A DNA stretch of 64,000 bases from an uncultured Sulfurovum sp. (GTDB lineage Bacteria; Campylobacterota; Campylobacteria; Campylobacterales; Sulfurovaceae): NCBI GenBank assembly GCA_902727935.1, contig CACVAX010000006.1, positions 62,001-126,000 of the forward strand, in the 5' to 3' direction. The stretch's first letter is position 1. Each line of letters opens with the position of its first letter. Shown one piece after another: positions 25,123 through 34,015 of the stretch. Below the pieces are notes generated by a model. It searched no databases and was not told where the DNA came from. It saw only the letters and a list, made by a program, of their open reading frames with translations. Made by a program: the position numbers and the translations under genes.

Positions 25123-26949
25123 CTAACGCATTATGGAAAGATGAAAATGATAAACAAGTAATTTTTTAAACTTGTTCACACTTTTAAGCGATTCTTTGAG
25201 TAAATCTTTCTCCAAATTACCCAAACTATTGAGTGAAATATAGTTGTCTATTTTCTCTCCTCGTTTCCATTGTTTCAGTTGCGATTCTGACCGAAGGGTA
25301 TTAATGACTTCCAATGCTTCCATTAAATCAGTGGCATCTTCTTTGTCCATAAAATCTTCATTGTTTAAGGCTTTTATTCTAAGGGTGGTATTGGTGGCTG
25401 TGATACCATGTTCTAAGGCCAGACTGCGTACACCATGCACCAAGGCAAAAAGAGCAGACTTTTTAATGTCTATTTCATTTTTATGGGCTTTGTCATGAGA
25501 AACAAATTGAGAAAAAAGACCTAAAGGGGATTCAAAATTTTCAATGGGTTTCACAAAATAGGTTAATACCTCTTTATGGGCTTGAACCCTTTCAATAAGA
25601 TAGGCAATGAGTTCAGTGTGTAAATGTTTAACCCCTGCCACTGAAATAGAATCCACAAAGATTGCCATGTCCATAAAGCCTTCCATTGAAGGTTTATCTA
25701 GCCAGTTATCAATGTCTTGTTTATAGGCATCTATCTCTTTACACCATTTAGGGTTAATGAGCATGATATTACCCTCACAGCGAGGAAAACCTATCTTATC
25801 TAAGGTTTCGATAAATTGCTGGGCTATGACTTGAACATTGTTAGGCATAAAGCCTTCTTCAAAAATTAATGCATTGTCTTGGTCTGTACGGAGTATCTGT
25901 TCTGAACGTCCTTCACTTCCTAAGAGAATTAGCGTACAACGGTTATGCCAATCTTTAGGAATAATCAACTCAAAAAGTTTAAGATACATTTTTTTGTTCA
26001 TTTCGGAAACCAGTCTGGCAATGTAACGACTTTTGACGCCTTTAGCATAGAGTGCATCAACCATTACTTCGATTCTACTAGAAGCAGTAATAACTTGTTG
26101 AAGTGTTTGTGCTTTGGTAATTTGAACGGTAATAAGATGGGATTGATTGGAGAAAAAGCTTAAGAGGTCAATCAGTTCTAATATTCCAATACATTCATTT
26201 TTATTATTAAGCACGGGTAAATATTTAACAGAATTTTCTGTCATCAGCAGTAAAATATTAAAAAGTAACTCACCTTCTGAAACGCTAATCATAGGGTAAG
26301 TTTGAATTTGTTCAATGCGCTTTAGACTTTTTTCTTCTTTGTGCAAAATATAATGTCTAAAATCTGTGTCAGTTACAATACCATAACCCTCTGGATTTTT
26401 AATCAGTAACGAAGAGGCATTAGAGGACTCCATAAGTTGTAATGCTTTGATAATAGGGGTTTTAGGGGATACTTCACAAATAGGATGAAGCAAGGACTGA
26501 TCAACACGTGCAACCATTAAATCACTCATAGAGGAGTACTCTTTTTTTTCTTTGAATAGCTCCATACGTTCAACAATGCTTGAGAAAAAATAAGCCTTAA
26601 AGGCTTTGTTTTCTTCACAAATTTTGAGGAAAACTTCATTAGAAATCTCATAACAAATCAACTCTTCAGTAACAATATAATCATAAGAGGAGGGTTGATT
26701 TTTTATAAGTTCTATTCCACCAAACGTATCGTGGGTATGATAGAGGTCGATAAGCTCTTCATCATCTCTGGATTCGACCATACCTTTGATGATAAAATAG
26801 AGCTTATCTGCGATAGCACTTTGCTTTAGCAGGGAAGTACCATTGGGGTAATAAGCAATCTTTGACATTTTTTCAATCGACATAAGGGAGGGCTCATGTA
26901 AAAGTGAAAAGGGTAAATTACTTTTTAACGTCTCCAATAGTGCTATCAT
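25123..26949 (-). CDS. cNMP-binding / CBS / DUF294 nucleotidyltransferase-like signalling protein
   Basis: 608 residues. Domain order: cyclic-nucleotide-binding-like domain (about 20-125; LKQSAIADKLYFIIKGMVES), two CBS domains (about 150-270; VSPKTPIIKALQLMESSNAS and GIVTDTDFRHYI), DUF294 nucleotidyltransferase fold (about 305-440; LILLGSEGRSEQILRTDQDN with GSxxRxE and DxD-like residues), and a DUF294 C-terminal helical domain. It probably senses adenylates and modifies a partner protein, perhaps acs or actP control. GGGGAAG precedes the ATG. It is part of the acetate operon, as in many proteobacteria. Confidence 0.88.
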   Translation of the reverse strand: MIALLETLKSNLPFSLLHEPSLMSIEKMSKIAYYPNGTSLLKQSAIADKLYFIIKGMVESRDDEELIDLYHTHDTFGGIELIKNQPSSYDYIVTEELICYEISNEVFLKICEENKAFKAYFFSSIVERMELFKEKKEYSSMSDLMVARVDQSLLHPICEVSPKTPIIKALQLMESSNASSLLIKNPEGYGIVTDTDFRHYILHKEEKSLKRIEQIQTYPMISVSEGELLFNILLLMTENSVKYLPVLNNKNECIGILELIDLLSFFSNQSHLITVQITKAQTLQQVITASSRIEVMVDALYAKGVKSRYIARLVSEMNKKMYLKLFELIIPKDWHNRCTLILLGSEGRSEQILRTDQDNALIFEEGFMPNNVQVIAQQFIETLDKIGFPRCEGNIMLINPKWCKEIDAYKQDIDNWLDKPSMEGFMDMAIFVDSISVAGVKHLHTELIAYLIERVQAHKEVLTYFVKPIENFESPLGLFSQFVSHDKAHKNEIDIKKSALFALVHGVRSLALEHGITATNTTLRIKALNNEDFMDKEDATDLMEALEVINTLRSESQLKQWKRGEKIDNYISLNSLGNLEKDLLKESLKSVNKFKKLLVYHFHLSIMR

Positions 26950-26979
26950 GTATCTTCCCCGATTTTTATTATTTGACCT

Positions 26980-27054
26980 CTTGCCAAACTTGGAATCGGA
27001 GACTTTAGTCCCAAATATGACGAGGCTAAAGCCATCGTTTCCTAGTTTTGCAAG
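26980..27054. repeat. Long imperfect palindrome between actP and the DUF294 gene
   Basis: The two halves of 26980-27054 pair over about 30 bases. CTTGCCAAACTTGGAATCGG at the left mirrors CTTGCAAAACTAGGAAACGA of the opposite strand at the right, and ACTTTAGTCCC mirrors GCTTTAGCCTC. It resembles REP-like intergenic palindromes with a CTTTAG core. It is inside an operon on the minus strand, so it would form an RNA stem of about 75 nt between two coding regions. Confidence 0.5.
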
Positions 27055-27060
27055 ATAGTT

Positions 27061-28728
27061 TTAGTGTTCAGACGCTGAATCAGCACCAATACCTGTTTGA
27101 CATCTAATATCTTGAGCATCAAACTCATCGATACATCTTTGTGCATCATCTGACTTGTCTGTAATAGAGAAGAACCAGATAGCAATAAACGCTAATGGCA
27201 CAGAGAAAACAGCTGGGAATTTGTAAGGAACAATTGGTTCAGCATTACCTAAAATACTTGTCCATACAACAGGACCAAGGATTACAAGAATTAACGCTGA
27301 AAAGAGACCAATATATCCACCAATTACTGCACCTCTTGTTGTTAACTTTTTCCAGAAGATTGACATAAACAATACTGGGAAGTTAGCTGACGCTGCAATG
27401 GTAAATGCTAGAGCAACAACAAACGCAATGTTTTGCTTCTCAAATGCAATACCAAAGATAATCGCAGCAACACCAATGGCAACCGTAGCCATTTTAGAAA
27501 CGTTCATCTCTTTTTTCTCATCTATTTTACCTGTTGCGAATGCATTGGCATAAAGGTCATGAGAAACAGCCGATGCTCCAGCAAGAGTAAGACCAGAAAC
27601 AACAGCTAAGATGGTTGCAAATGCAACAGCTGAAATAAATCCAAGGAAGTAATCTCCACCAACAGCGTGTGCTAACCATACAGCAGCCATGTTGTTCATA
27701 CCTTTAAGTGTTTCACCATCAGCAGCTAAATATGCTCCACCTTCAGCACCAAGTACAAGAACAATTGCACCGAATCCCATAATGAATGTAAGAATGTAGA
27801 AGTAACCAATTAAACCAGTTGCAACAAATACAGATTTTCTAGCCTCTTTTGCATCAGCTACGGTAAAGAATCTCATAAGAATATGAGGAAGACCAGCTGT
27901 ACCAAACATAAGAGCAATACCTAATGAAATCGCTGAAATAGGGTCAGATACAAGACCACCTGGACTCATAATTTCTACACCTTTAGAGTGAATCTCTGTT
28001 GCTTGAACAAACAATTCGTTGAAGCTAAAGTCAAAGTGTGACATTACCATGATAGACATGAAAGTTGTACCAGCAAGTAATAATACAGCTTTAATAATCT
28101 GTACCCATGTGGTTGCAAGCATACCACCAAAGGCAACATAGGCAATCATAAGAAGACCAACAAGAACAACAGCAAATTCATAATCTAAACCAAATAGAAT
28201 TTCGATAAGTTTACCAGCACCAACCATTTGAGCGATTAGGTAAAGAATAACAACAGCAATTGAACCAAGTGCTGCTAGAATTCTTACAGGCTTTTGTCTT
28301 AATCTGTACGCTGTAACGTCTGCAAAAGTATACTTACCAAGGTTTCTAAGTTGCTCAGAAATCATGAAAAGAATAACAGGCCAACCCACAAGGAAACCGA
28401 TAGAGAAAATAAGTCCATCGTACCCTTTAAGGTAAACCATACCAGTAATACCAAGGAAAGAGGCTGCTGACATGTAGTCACCTGCAATCGCTGTACCATT
28501 TTGAGTACCAGAGATACCCCCACCAGCTGTATAGAAGTCTGAAGCTGATTTTGTTCTTTTTGAAGCCCAATAAGTAATACCTAGTGTTCCTGCTACAAAT
28601 AAGAAGAACATAACAATTGCTGGAATATTAAGTTCTTCAGCCTTTGTACCTGCACCTAAGTCTGCACCAGCAGCCATGACAGCTGTTAATCCAGCTACTG
28701 TTAATAACGATAAAATTCTACCTAACAT
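27061..28728 (-). CDS. actP: Cation/acetate symporter
   Basis: 555 residues, a sodium:solute symporter with about 13 membrane helices. [40 protein letters not shown] and [20 protein letters not shown] are ActP/YjcG signatures. [20 protein letters not shown] and the [15 protein letters not shown] region are also present. It imports acetate and related short acids for acs. It overlaps the DUF485 gene by one base (TAATG), the classic pairing. The N-terminal part before residue 30 reads like a signal-type helix, as in E. coli ActP. Confidence 0.95.
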   Translation of the reverse strand: MLGRILSLLTVAGLTAVMAAGADLGAGTKAEELNIPAIVMFFLFVAGTLGITYWASKRTKSASDFYTAGGGISGTQNGTAIAGDYMSAASFLGITGMVYLKGYDGLIFSIGFLVGWPVILFMISEQLRNLGKYTFADVTAYRLRQKPVRILAALGSIAVVILYLIAQMVGAGKLIEILFGLDYEFAVVLVGLLMIAYVAFGGMLATTWVQIIKAVLLLAGTTFMSIMVMSHFDFSFNELFVQATEIHSKGVEIMSPGGLVSDPISAISLGIALMFGTAGLPHILMRFFTVADAKEARKSVFVATGLIGYFYILTFIMGFGAIVLVLGAEGGAYLAADGETLKGMNNMAAVWLAHAVGGDYFLGFISAVAFATILAVVSGLTLAGASAVSHDLYANAFATGKIDEKKEMNVSKMATVAIGVAAIIFGIAFEKQNIAFVVALAFTIAASANFPVLFMSIFWKKLTTRGAVIGGYIGLFSALILVILGPVVWTSILGNAEPIVPYKFPAVFSVPLAFIAIWFFSITDKSDDAQRCIDEFDAQDIRCQTGIGADSASEH

Positions 28729-29045
28729 TAGTTAACCCCTTTTAAATCAGCTTTAAGATCATTTAAAAGACCATCAAATTCACTGTTAGCTCTTTTAACA
28801 TAAATTCCTGTTAAGGTAAATGCAAAAATAATAATGGCAATACCTACTGGTATACCCCATGTCATCATACCATCTGGGCTGATTTTTGTTCCTAGTGTTT
28901 CTGGGCTAAATGCAATAAATAAAATAAATGCATAATAGACCACTAGAATGATAATTGAAAGTGTCCATCCAAACTTACTTCGCTTAGTAACAAGCTCTTG
29001 ATACTTTGGATTATTTTTAATCTCATTGACTGTTTCTTTAGTCAT
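28728..29045 (-). CDS. DUF485 membrane protein, ActP partner
   Basis: 105 residues, two membrane helices (about 28-48 and 62-84), with the DUF485 pattern [20 protein letters not shown] near the N-terminus and [22 protein letters not shown]. Homologues (YjcH) lie directly before actP almost everywhere and are thought to assist the symporter. AAGGAG precedes the ATG. Confidence 0.92.
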   Translation of the reverse strand: MTKETVNEIKNNPKYQELVTKRSKFGWTLSIIILVVYYAFILFIAFSPETLGTKISPDGMMTWGIPVGIAIIIFAFTLTGIYVKRANSEFDGLLNDLKADLKGVN

Positions 29046-29074
29046 CTCTTACTCCTTTTTGTTTTTGGGTTTTT

Positions 29075-29105
29075 GATATGTAAGAATCAATACTTCTTAC
29101 ATATC
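29075..29105. other. 12-bp perfect hairpin between porin and DUF485 genes
   Basis: GATATGTAAGAA (29075-29086) pairs with TTCTTACATATC (29094-29105) around a 7-base loop. On the minus (coding) strand no T-run follows, so it is probably not a full terminator. It may stabilise the abundant porin message or attenuate readthrough into DUF485-actP. On the plus strand a T7 tract follows. Confidence 0.5.
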
Positions 29106-29154
29106 TATTTTTTTAAAGCTTTGACTTTTATGGTCTTGCTTAACATAGGACTAA

Positions 29155-30471
29155 TTAAAAGTTGTAGTTCGCGATTAAACGATACTCTGACCAATCTAAA
29201 CCAGGTGCAAAATCAGTTGGATAATTTGCTCTTACTCTTAAGTTAAGGTTCTTAATGTTTGCAGGATTATACTGAATATCAAACCCTGATTCTTTCGCTG
29301 TCCATGCTTGACCATTTTTATAACTGTTTTTAGCCCCTATATCAAATGAAGTGTAATAGGCTGTTGCTTTTACATCAGCTCCCAGATCTTTGAAATTATA
29401 CGTTCCAGCTACTTTAGTGGTGTCGGTATCAGCAAAGAACATGTGACGTGTTACCATTCCTTGTGTAAATGCTGGAATTCCACCCCATGGAGTAATAATA
29501 CCACCATTAGATAGACTACCATTATTACTACCTGTTGTAGAATAAGCAGCATAAGCACTTAAATCACCAATACTTGTTCCTAATTTTGCAGCAACATATT
29601 TACTATCAACTTCCTCAGCCAATTTGTCACCTACTTCACTTTGACTAATTGCTTGTCCTGATACTTTCATCTTAAGACTTCCTAAACCAAATCCATAATC
29701 ACCTTGAAGATACACTGCATTTAAGATATCATGAACATAGTAATCCCATGCTTGAAGTGTTAGACCATCTATTCCTTTATAGATAACTGCACCTACGGTT
29801 GCACCCAATGTATCTGCACCTGTTGCACCTAATGCAATCGCTCCTACATCAGAAAAATTTCCATTAGTCCCTGATTTATACCCTAGACCATAACCACTTT
29901 GAAGTGATAACTCACCTGCAGTAGTATATACGTTACCAAAAGTCCCTACAGACTCTCTTGTTACATGAGCACCAATTAAGGTGGTGTCTTCGAGTCCTGT
30001 ATTGCTTACAACGGCTGCTTCAAAAAGGTTTGGAAGCATTCTTGCATCATCCGAACCAGCTAAAGGGGTATCTAGTTTTTGACGACCTATTTTAACATTA
30101 GTGTTTTCACCTTTAAAGTTAAAATATGCTTCACCTAGCATAGAATAAGAAGCAAAACCATCTCCAAAAAGAGAAGGGTCATCATTTCTAGTACTCATTG
30201 GACCTGCGTGTATGTCTATTGCATTGGTTGAATAAAATTTAATACCTGCACTCAATCCTCTAACAGCTGCTGTTTCAAATCCTAAGTTTCCACCAGTTGC
30301 TAGGGAATTACGATTGTTTACTGTCGTTCCATCATAACTTCTATCAATATAGAATGTTCTAAGTTGTCCAGATACTTTTCCTTCTTCAAAGGCTTCACCA
30401 AAATTATCTGCTGCCACAACATCGCTTGATAACAGTGCAATTGCTACCATACTAAATGTTAGTTTTCTCAT
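29155..30471 (-). CDS. OprD-type outer membrane porin
   Basis: 438 residues with a clear signal peptide (MRKLTFSMVAIALLSSDVVA). The mature protein is a beta-barrel: alternating strands, many Gly/Tyr/Asn, and a terminal aromatic strand ending RLIANYNF, the typical C-terminal Phe of outer membrane proteins. SGQLRTFYIDRSYDG, KIGRQKLDTPLAGSDDARML and WDYYVHDILNAVYLQGDYGF match the Campylobacterota OprD-like porin family. Its promoter shares the tandem AATGCTAT box with acs, and it is next to the acetate transporter, so it may pass small organic acids. TAAGGAG precedes the ATG. Confidence 0.88.
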   Translation of the reverse strand: MRKLTFSMVAIALLSSDVVAADNFGEAFEEGKVSGQLRTFYIDRSYDGTTVNNRNSLATGGNLGFETAAVRGLSAGIKFYSTNAIDIHAGPMSTRNDDPSLFGDGFASYSMLGEAYFNFKGENTNVKIGRQKLDTPLAGSDDARMLPNLFEAAVVSNTGLEDTTLIGAHVTRESVGTFGNVYTTAGELSLQSGYGLGYKSGTNGNFSDVGAIALGATGADTLGATVGAVIYKGIDGLTLQAWDYYVHDILNAVYLQGDYGFGLGSLKMKVSGQAISQSEVGDKLAEEVDSKYVAAKLGTSIGDLSAYAAYSTTGSNNGSLSNGGIITPWGGIPAFTQGMVTRHMFFADTDTTKVAGTYNFKDLGADVKATAYYTSFDIGAKNSYKNGQAWTAKESGFDIQYNPANIKNLNLRVRANYPTDFAPGLDWSEYRLIANYNF

Positions 30472-30502
30472 TATTTCTCCTTATATATAATAACTCACAT
30501 TT

Positions 30503-30541
30503 ATTATTGGCTAAGAGAATAGCATTAACATAGCATTTGTA
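30503..30541 (-). promoter_or_regulatory. Porin promoter with tandem AATGCTAT box
   Basis: On the minus strand, 30537-30518 is AATGCTATGTTAATGCTATT, one base different from the acs box. AATAAT (30508-30503) lies nine bases downstream as the -10, exactly as in the acs promoter, and the ATG follows the box by 47 bases. The box is flanked by a perfect 11-bp inverted repeat, TAACTCACATT (30491-30501) and AATGTGAGTTA (30574-30584). Confidence 0.6.
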
Positions 30542-30638
30542 TATTTATTTAAAATCAAGGGGTAAAAAAAGCGAATGTGAGTTATTTAGTTACGAATTAA
30601 AAAATGAAAATTATGAAATTAAGGGAAGAGAAAAAAAA

Positions 30639-31301
30639 TTATTTTTTTCTGTGTAATATATACCCAATTCCCTTTATGTTTTCAATAAGGTCTTCCTTTA
30701 GAGCTTGTCGAACACGGTGCATTTCAGCTCGAATGGTGGCATTGTCAACATGACTGTTCGCCCATACATAATGTCGGAGCATCTTAAAGTCAACAACCTT
30801 GTTGATGTTGCGTACTAAAAGGTTAATAATTTGTGCTTGTTTTAAGGTTAAGACTTGCTCTTCATTATCAAAAAGTAAACGTCTTTTTATTAGGTTGTAA
30901 GTATATATTTTACTTATCTTTACAATTTCTTTGGATTGAATATCGACCATTTTAAGTAACCTATCAATATGAAGTGTTAGCTCCTTTAGATGAAAAGGTT
31001 TTTTTAAATAATCATAACAACCCAACTCATAGGCTTTAGAAATTTGCTCAATTTGGGTAATGGCTGAAATGAAAATGGTAGGCACAAAAATTTTCTCTTT
31101 TTGTAGTTTTTCTAATAATGATAAACCATCAATAGAAGGGGTGTTAATATCAAAGATAAAAAGGTCATAAGGGTTTTTTAAAATAGCCAAATAAGCCTCT
31201 TGTCCATCCTCAAACGCATCCACTTCATAATCCATATCTGTTAAATACTCAGCTATTGCAGCTTGGAGCATCAGTTCATCTTCAAGTAATATAATTCTCA
31301 T
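30639..31301 (-). CDS. OmpR-family response regulator (acetate block)
   Basis: 220 residues. Receiver domain: acidic residues EDE (7-9), Asp51 (YDLFIFDINTPSIDG) and Lys in YLKKPFHL. The C-terminal winged helix ends in AEMHRVRQALKEDLIENIKG, followed by IGYILHRKK. Compared with usual OmpR members, the linker is short. The start has AAAGGAAA upstream and lies within the last 20 bases of the kinase gene. The porin gene is next downstream (168 bases). Best candidate to bind the AATGCTAT tandem boxes at the porin and acs promoters. Confidence 0.88.
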   Translation of the reverse strand: MRIILLEDELMLQAAIAEYLTDMDYEVDAFEDGQEAYLAILKNPYDLFIFDINTPSIDGLSLLEKLQKEKIFVPTIFISAITQIEQISKAYELGCYDYLKKPFHLKELTLHIDRLLKMVDIQSKEIVKISKIYTYNLIKRRLLFDNEEQVLTLKQAQIINLLVRNINKVVDFKMLRHYVWANSHVDNATIRAEMHRVRQALKEDLIENIKGIGYILHRKK

Positions 31302-32880
31302 GATTGTTTCCTTTTAAAAATACATATGAAAATAGGGTAAATTCATCATTTGATTCTACTTCTATTTGAACCCCATTTTTTCTACAAATAGAGCTTACTA
31401 TCTCTAGTCCCAAGCCAAATCCACCTTTTAACTCTTCCTCTTGATGAAAAGCTTCAAAAATACGATTGGTATCTTCTATTTTTGGAGAATTTGTTTTGAA
31501 TGTTAATAGCGTCTGATTAGACATTATACTTACTTCTATTATAATTTCCGTGCCTCTATGTGCATATTTGATTGCATTTGAAATATTATTATCAATCAAT
31601 CTTTGTAGTTCTATGGTATTAAAATAACAGATAAATGGCTCATCTATCTTTAAAATTATTTTAAGATTATTGCCCAGTACAATCTCTTCAAAAAAAGAAA
31701 TACGGCTTTCTAAAAACTCTTTAAAGTTTATGCTCTCTTTTTCGTAGATTAAACGGTCTCTTTTGACCATGTAACTTAAATCATCATAGATGTTAGCTAT
31801 CATTTTTGTTCCAGCTTCTATTTTGGATAGATATCGGTTATCACCATGTTTCATTTTAAAAATATCTAAGTGCGTGATAATAACAGCTAAAGGCGTATTA
31901 ATTTCATGAATGGAATGTTTAATAAAACTGTCTTGTTTTTGTAATAAACGATTTAAGTCTTCTGTCTTCTGTTCAACTTTTTTTTCAAGTAAAAGATTCA
32001 TCTCTTCGAGTTTATCATTACGTTTATGTATCTCTTCTACCATACTGTTGATGTACTCGACCATGCGTTTAAATTTACGAAGATAGATGGCATTTTTATC
32101 AATTAGCACATAGCTTTTGGATGCCCTTTGAAAAAAATTACTTAAGACATTAATCTCTTTGGCAATAATACGGCTAATGATTATCATGCCTACTAAGCCA
32201 ATAATAAAAAGTATCATGGTTAATGCAAAAAACTCCATTACATACCTAGTAAGACGATTCTTTAAAGCTTTTTTATCTTTATCAATAAGCTTTTCAACTT
32301 CATCAAGATAGATACCTGTTCCAATCATCCATTGCCATGGTTCAAAAGCTTTAGCATGAGAAACCTTTAATCCCTCCTCTTGATTGCCTGGTTTTCGCCA
32401 AGTATATTGCACAAAGTTTTCATCATTTGATTTGGCAACATCAATTAAGGCTTTAATAACTTGAACGCCATTAATATCTTTGATACTATACAAGTTTTCT
32501 CCCACGTCATGAGGCCAAACAGGGTCTGAAATCTTAACACCAGAAAAGTCATAGATAAAAATATAACCTGTACCATCTTCACGACCATAGAGATTTTCGA
32601 TGCTTTCGATTATTCTATGTTTTAGATGTGCTTCATCAATAGTGGTATCTCGATTTTTATAAGAATGTTGAATAAATTTTAAAACACGGTTAACATCAAA
32701 GTTAACTGTCTTTTTTTGTTTTTTGATATAAAATTCTCTTAATAAAGACGCTTCTCTTTCAAATTCACTGTACTCTTTATAAATAACAACACTGATAAAA
32801 ATTAGGACAAAAACCAACATGATTGACATGACAACCATATGAATATAGGTAATGGTTTTATTTCGAAAAAACTTTATCAT
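31282..32880 (-). CDS. Cache-domain sensor histidine kinase (acetate block)
   Basis: 532 residues. A membrane helix (about 10-34), a periplasmic single Cache (sCache_2-like) domain (about 40-210; GREDGTGYIFIYDFSGVKIS and EPWQWMIGTGIYLDEVEKLI), a second helix (about 214-236), a coiled coil, HisKA with HEINTPL (His325) and an ATPase domain with NNISNAIKYAH and GGFGLGLEIV. Cache domains of this kind bind small ligands, often carboxylates. The neighbours (porin, acetate symporter, acs) suggest a short organic acid as the signal. AAGGAAATAGC precedes the ATG. Confidence 0.88.
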   Translation of the reverse strand: MIKFFRNKTITYIHMVVMSIMLVFVLIFISVVIYKEYSEFEREASLLREFYIKKQKKTVNFDVNRVLKFIQHSYKNRDTTIDEAHLKHRIIESIENLYGREDGTGYIFIYDFSGVKISDPVWPHDVGENLYSIKDINGVQVIKALIDVAKSNDENFVQYTWRKPGNQEEGLKVSHAKAFEPWQWMIGTGIYLDEVEKLIDKDKKALKNRLTRYVMEFFALTMILFIIGLVGMIIISRIIAKEINVLSNFFQRASKSYVLIDKNAIYLRKFKRMVEYINSMVEEIHKRNDKLEEMNLLLEKKVEQKTEDLNRLLQKQDSFIKHSIHEINTPLAVIITHLDIFKMKHGDNRYLSKIEAGTKMIANIYDDLSYMVKRDRLIYEKESINFKEFLESRISFFEEIVLGNNLKIILKIDEPFICYFNTIELQRLIDNNISNAIKYAHRGTEIIIEVSIMSNQTLLTFKTNSPKIEDTNRIFEAFHQEEELKGGFGLGLEIVSSICRKNGVQIEVESNDEFTLFSYVFLKGNNHENYIT

Positions 32881-32958
32881 GCTATTTCCTTAGTTTTTGA
32901 ACATTTTAAAAGTATAGCGTATAATCTTGGATGAAAAAAATGCTTATGAAAAAAGAAC

Positions 32959-33957
32959 TCAATACCTTAAAATCGTCACCAGAGGAAAATGATCAGACCC
33001 TAAATCTTTATCTACAAATATACTTTTAACTTGAAACTCTTTTGAGATTAAAACATGGTCAATGGAAAGTTTGAAGTTGGGAATAAAAGGAACTTGTTTT
33101 TCAAGATTTATTGTCCATCGTAGACCATTAATTACGTTTGTGTTGGATGTTTTTTCAATCTCTTTGACGGTATGACTCCATGCAACAGCATTAAAATCAC
33201 CAGCAATAATGGTTGGAGGTTTGATATGGTTGAAGATAGGCTTAATATATTCTATTTGTTCTGTTTGTGAAGAGGGATAGGACCAACGTGTATGGAGGGA
33301 TATGATGTTTATGGGTTGTTCTTTAACCATGATTTGTGACCACAGCAGCCCTTCTCCATGTAAACAAGCCGATTTTTCATCATTAAATGGATGTTTTGAG
33401 AGTATTGCAACAGCACCAACAATGGGATAAAACTGACAATAAGCTTGATGAGGATATGCTCCTTGTTCCCATTCTACATAAGGAAACTCCTCTTTTAATG
33501 CCAAAGAGTACTCGTTTGTCATAAGCAGTTGTAGCACTTCTTGATGCTCTTTTGTGACCTCTTGCAAGGTAATAACATCGGCTTGACTCTCTTTTAGATA
33601 TGCTATCACATCTTGCATTTGGGAATTGTCAAAACGTAGGTTAAATTGTATCTGTTTAAGGGTATTGTTTTTGTCTTGGTCTATGGGTTGAGGTATAAAT
33701 GGTTGGTTTAAATAGTAGAGATAGACAGAAGCGAGTAAAACTAAGAGTAGATAGATAAACATATTTTTGATTTTATGAAAAAATGCTAATAGAAATAGGG
33801 TTGGTATAAGTAGTAGCAATAGGTGTATTCTGAAATGGCTATAAGAGTCAAAAAGAGGATGCACAAAGTTTAAAAAGCTTAATAGAAAAGGAACAGCTAT
33901 GGATATAAAGATGACATAGATAAGTTGTTTGACAATATTTTTAGGTGTTTGGCTCAT
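32959..33957 (-). CDS. Endonuclease/exonuclease/phosphatase-family membrane protein
   Basis: 332 residues. Three N-terminal membrane helices (about 10-30, 42-60 and 67-86) are followed by a periplasmic EEP domain: QFNLRFDNSQMQDVIAYLKE, ADVITLQEVT (catalytic Glu), ISLHTRWSYP, IIAGDFNAVAWS (Asp and Asn) and DLGSDHFPLVT (His). Same architecture as exported EEP proteins of unknown substrate, possibly phospholipid or nucleotide phosphodiesters. Only weak ribosome-site sequence (AAAGAAAA) before the ATG. Divergent from the helicase gene at 34016. Confidence 0.82.
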   Translation of the reverse strand: MSQTPKNIVKQLIYVIFISIAVPFLLSFLNFVHPLFDSYSHFRIHLLLLLIPTLFLLAFFHKIKNMFIYLLLVLLASVYLYYLNQPFIPQPIDQDKNNTLKQIQFNLRFDNSQMQDVIAYLKESQADVITLQEVTKEHQEVLQLLMTNEYSLALKEEFPYVEWEQGAYPHQAYCQFYPIVGAVAILSKHPFNDEKSACLHGEGLLWSQIMVKEQPINIISLHTRWSYPSSQTEQIEYIKPIFNHIKPPTIIAGDFNAVAWSHTVKEIEKTSNTNVINGLRWTINLEKQVPFIPNFKLSIDHVLISKEFQVKSIFVDKDLGSDHFPLVTILRY

Positions 33958-34015
33958 GGTTTTCTTTTTGTGGATTATACTATAATGCTAATAATTATCA
34001 AAAAGGAAGTAAAAC

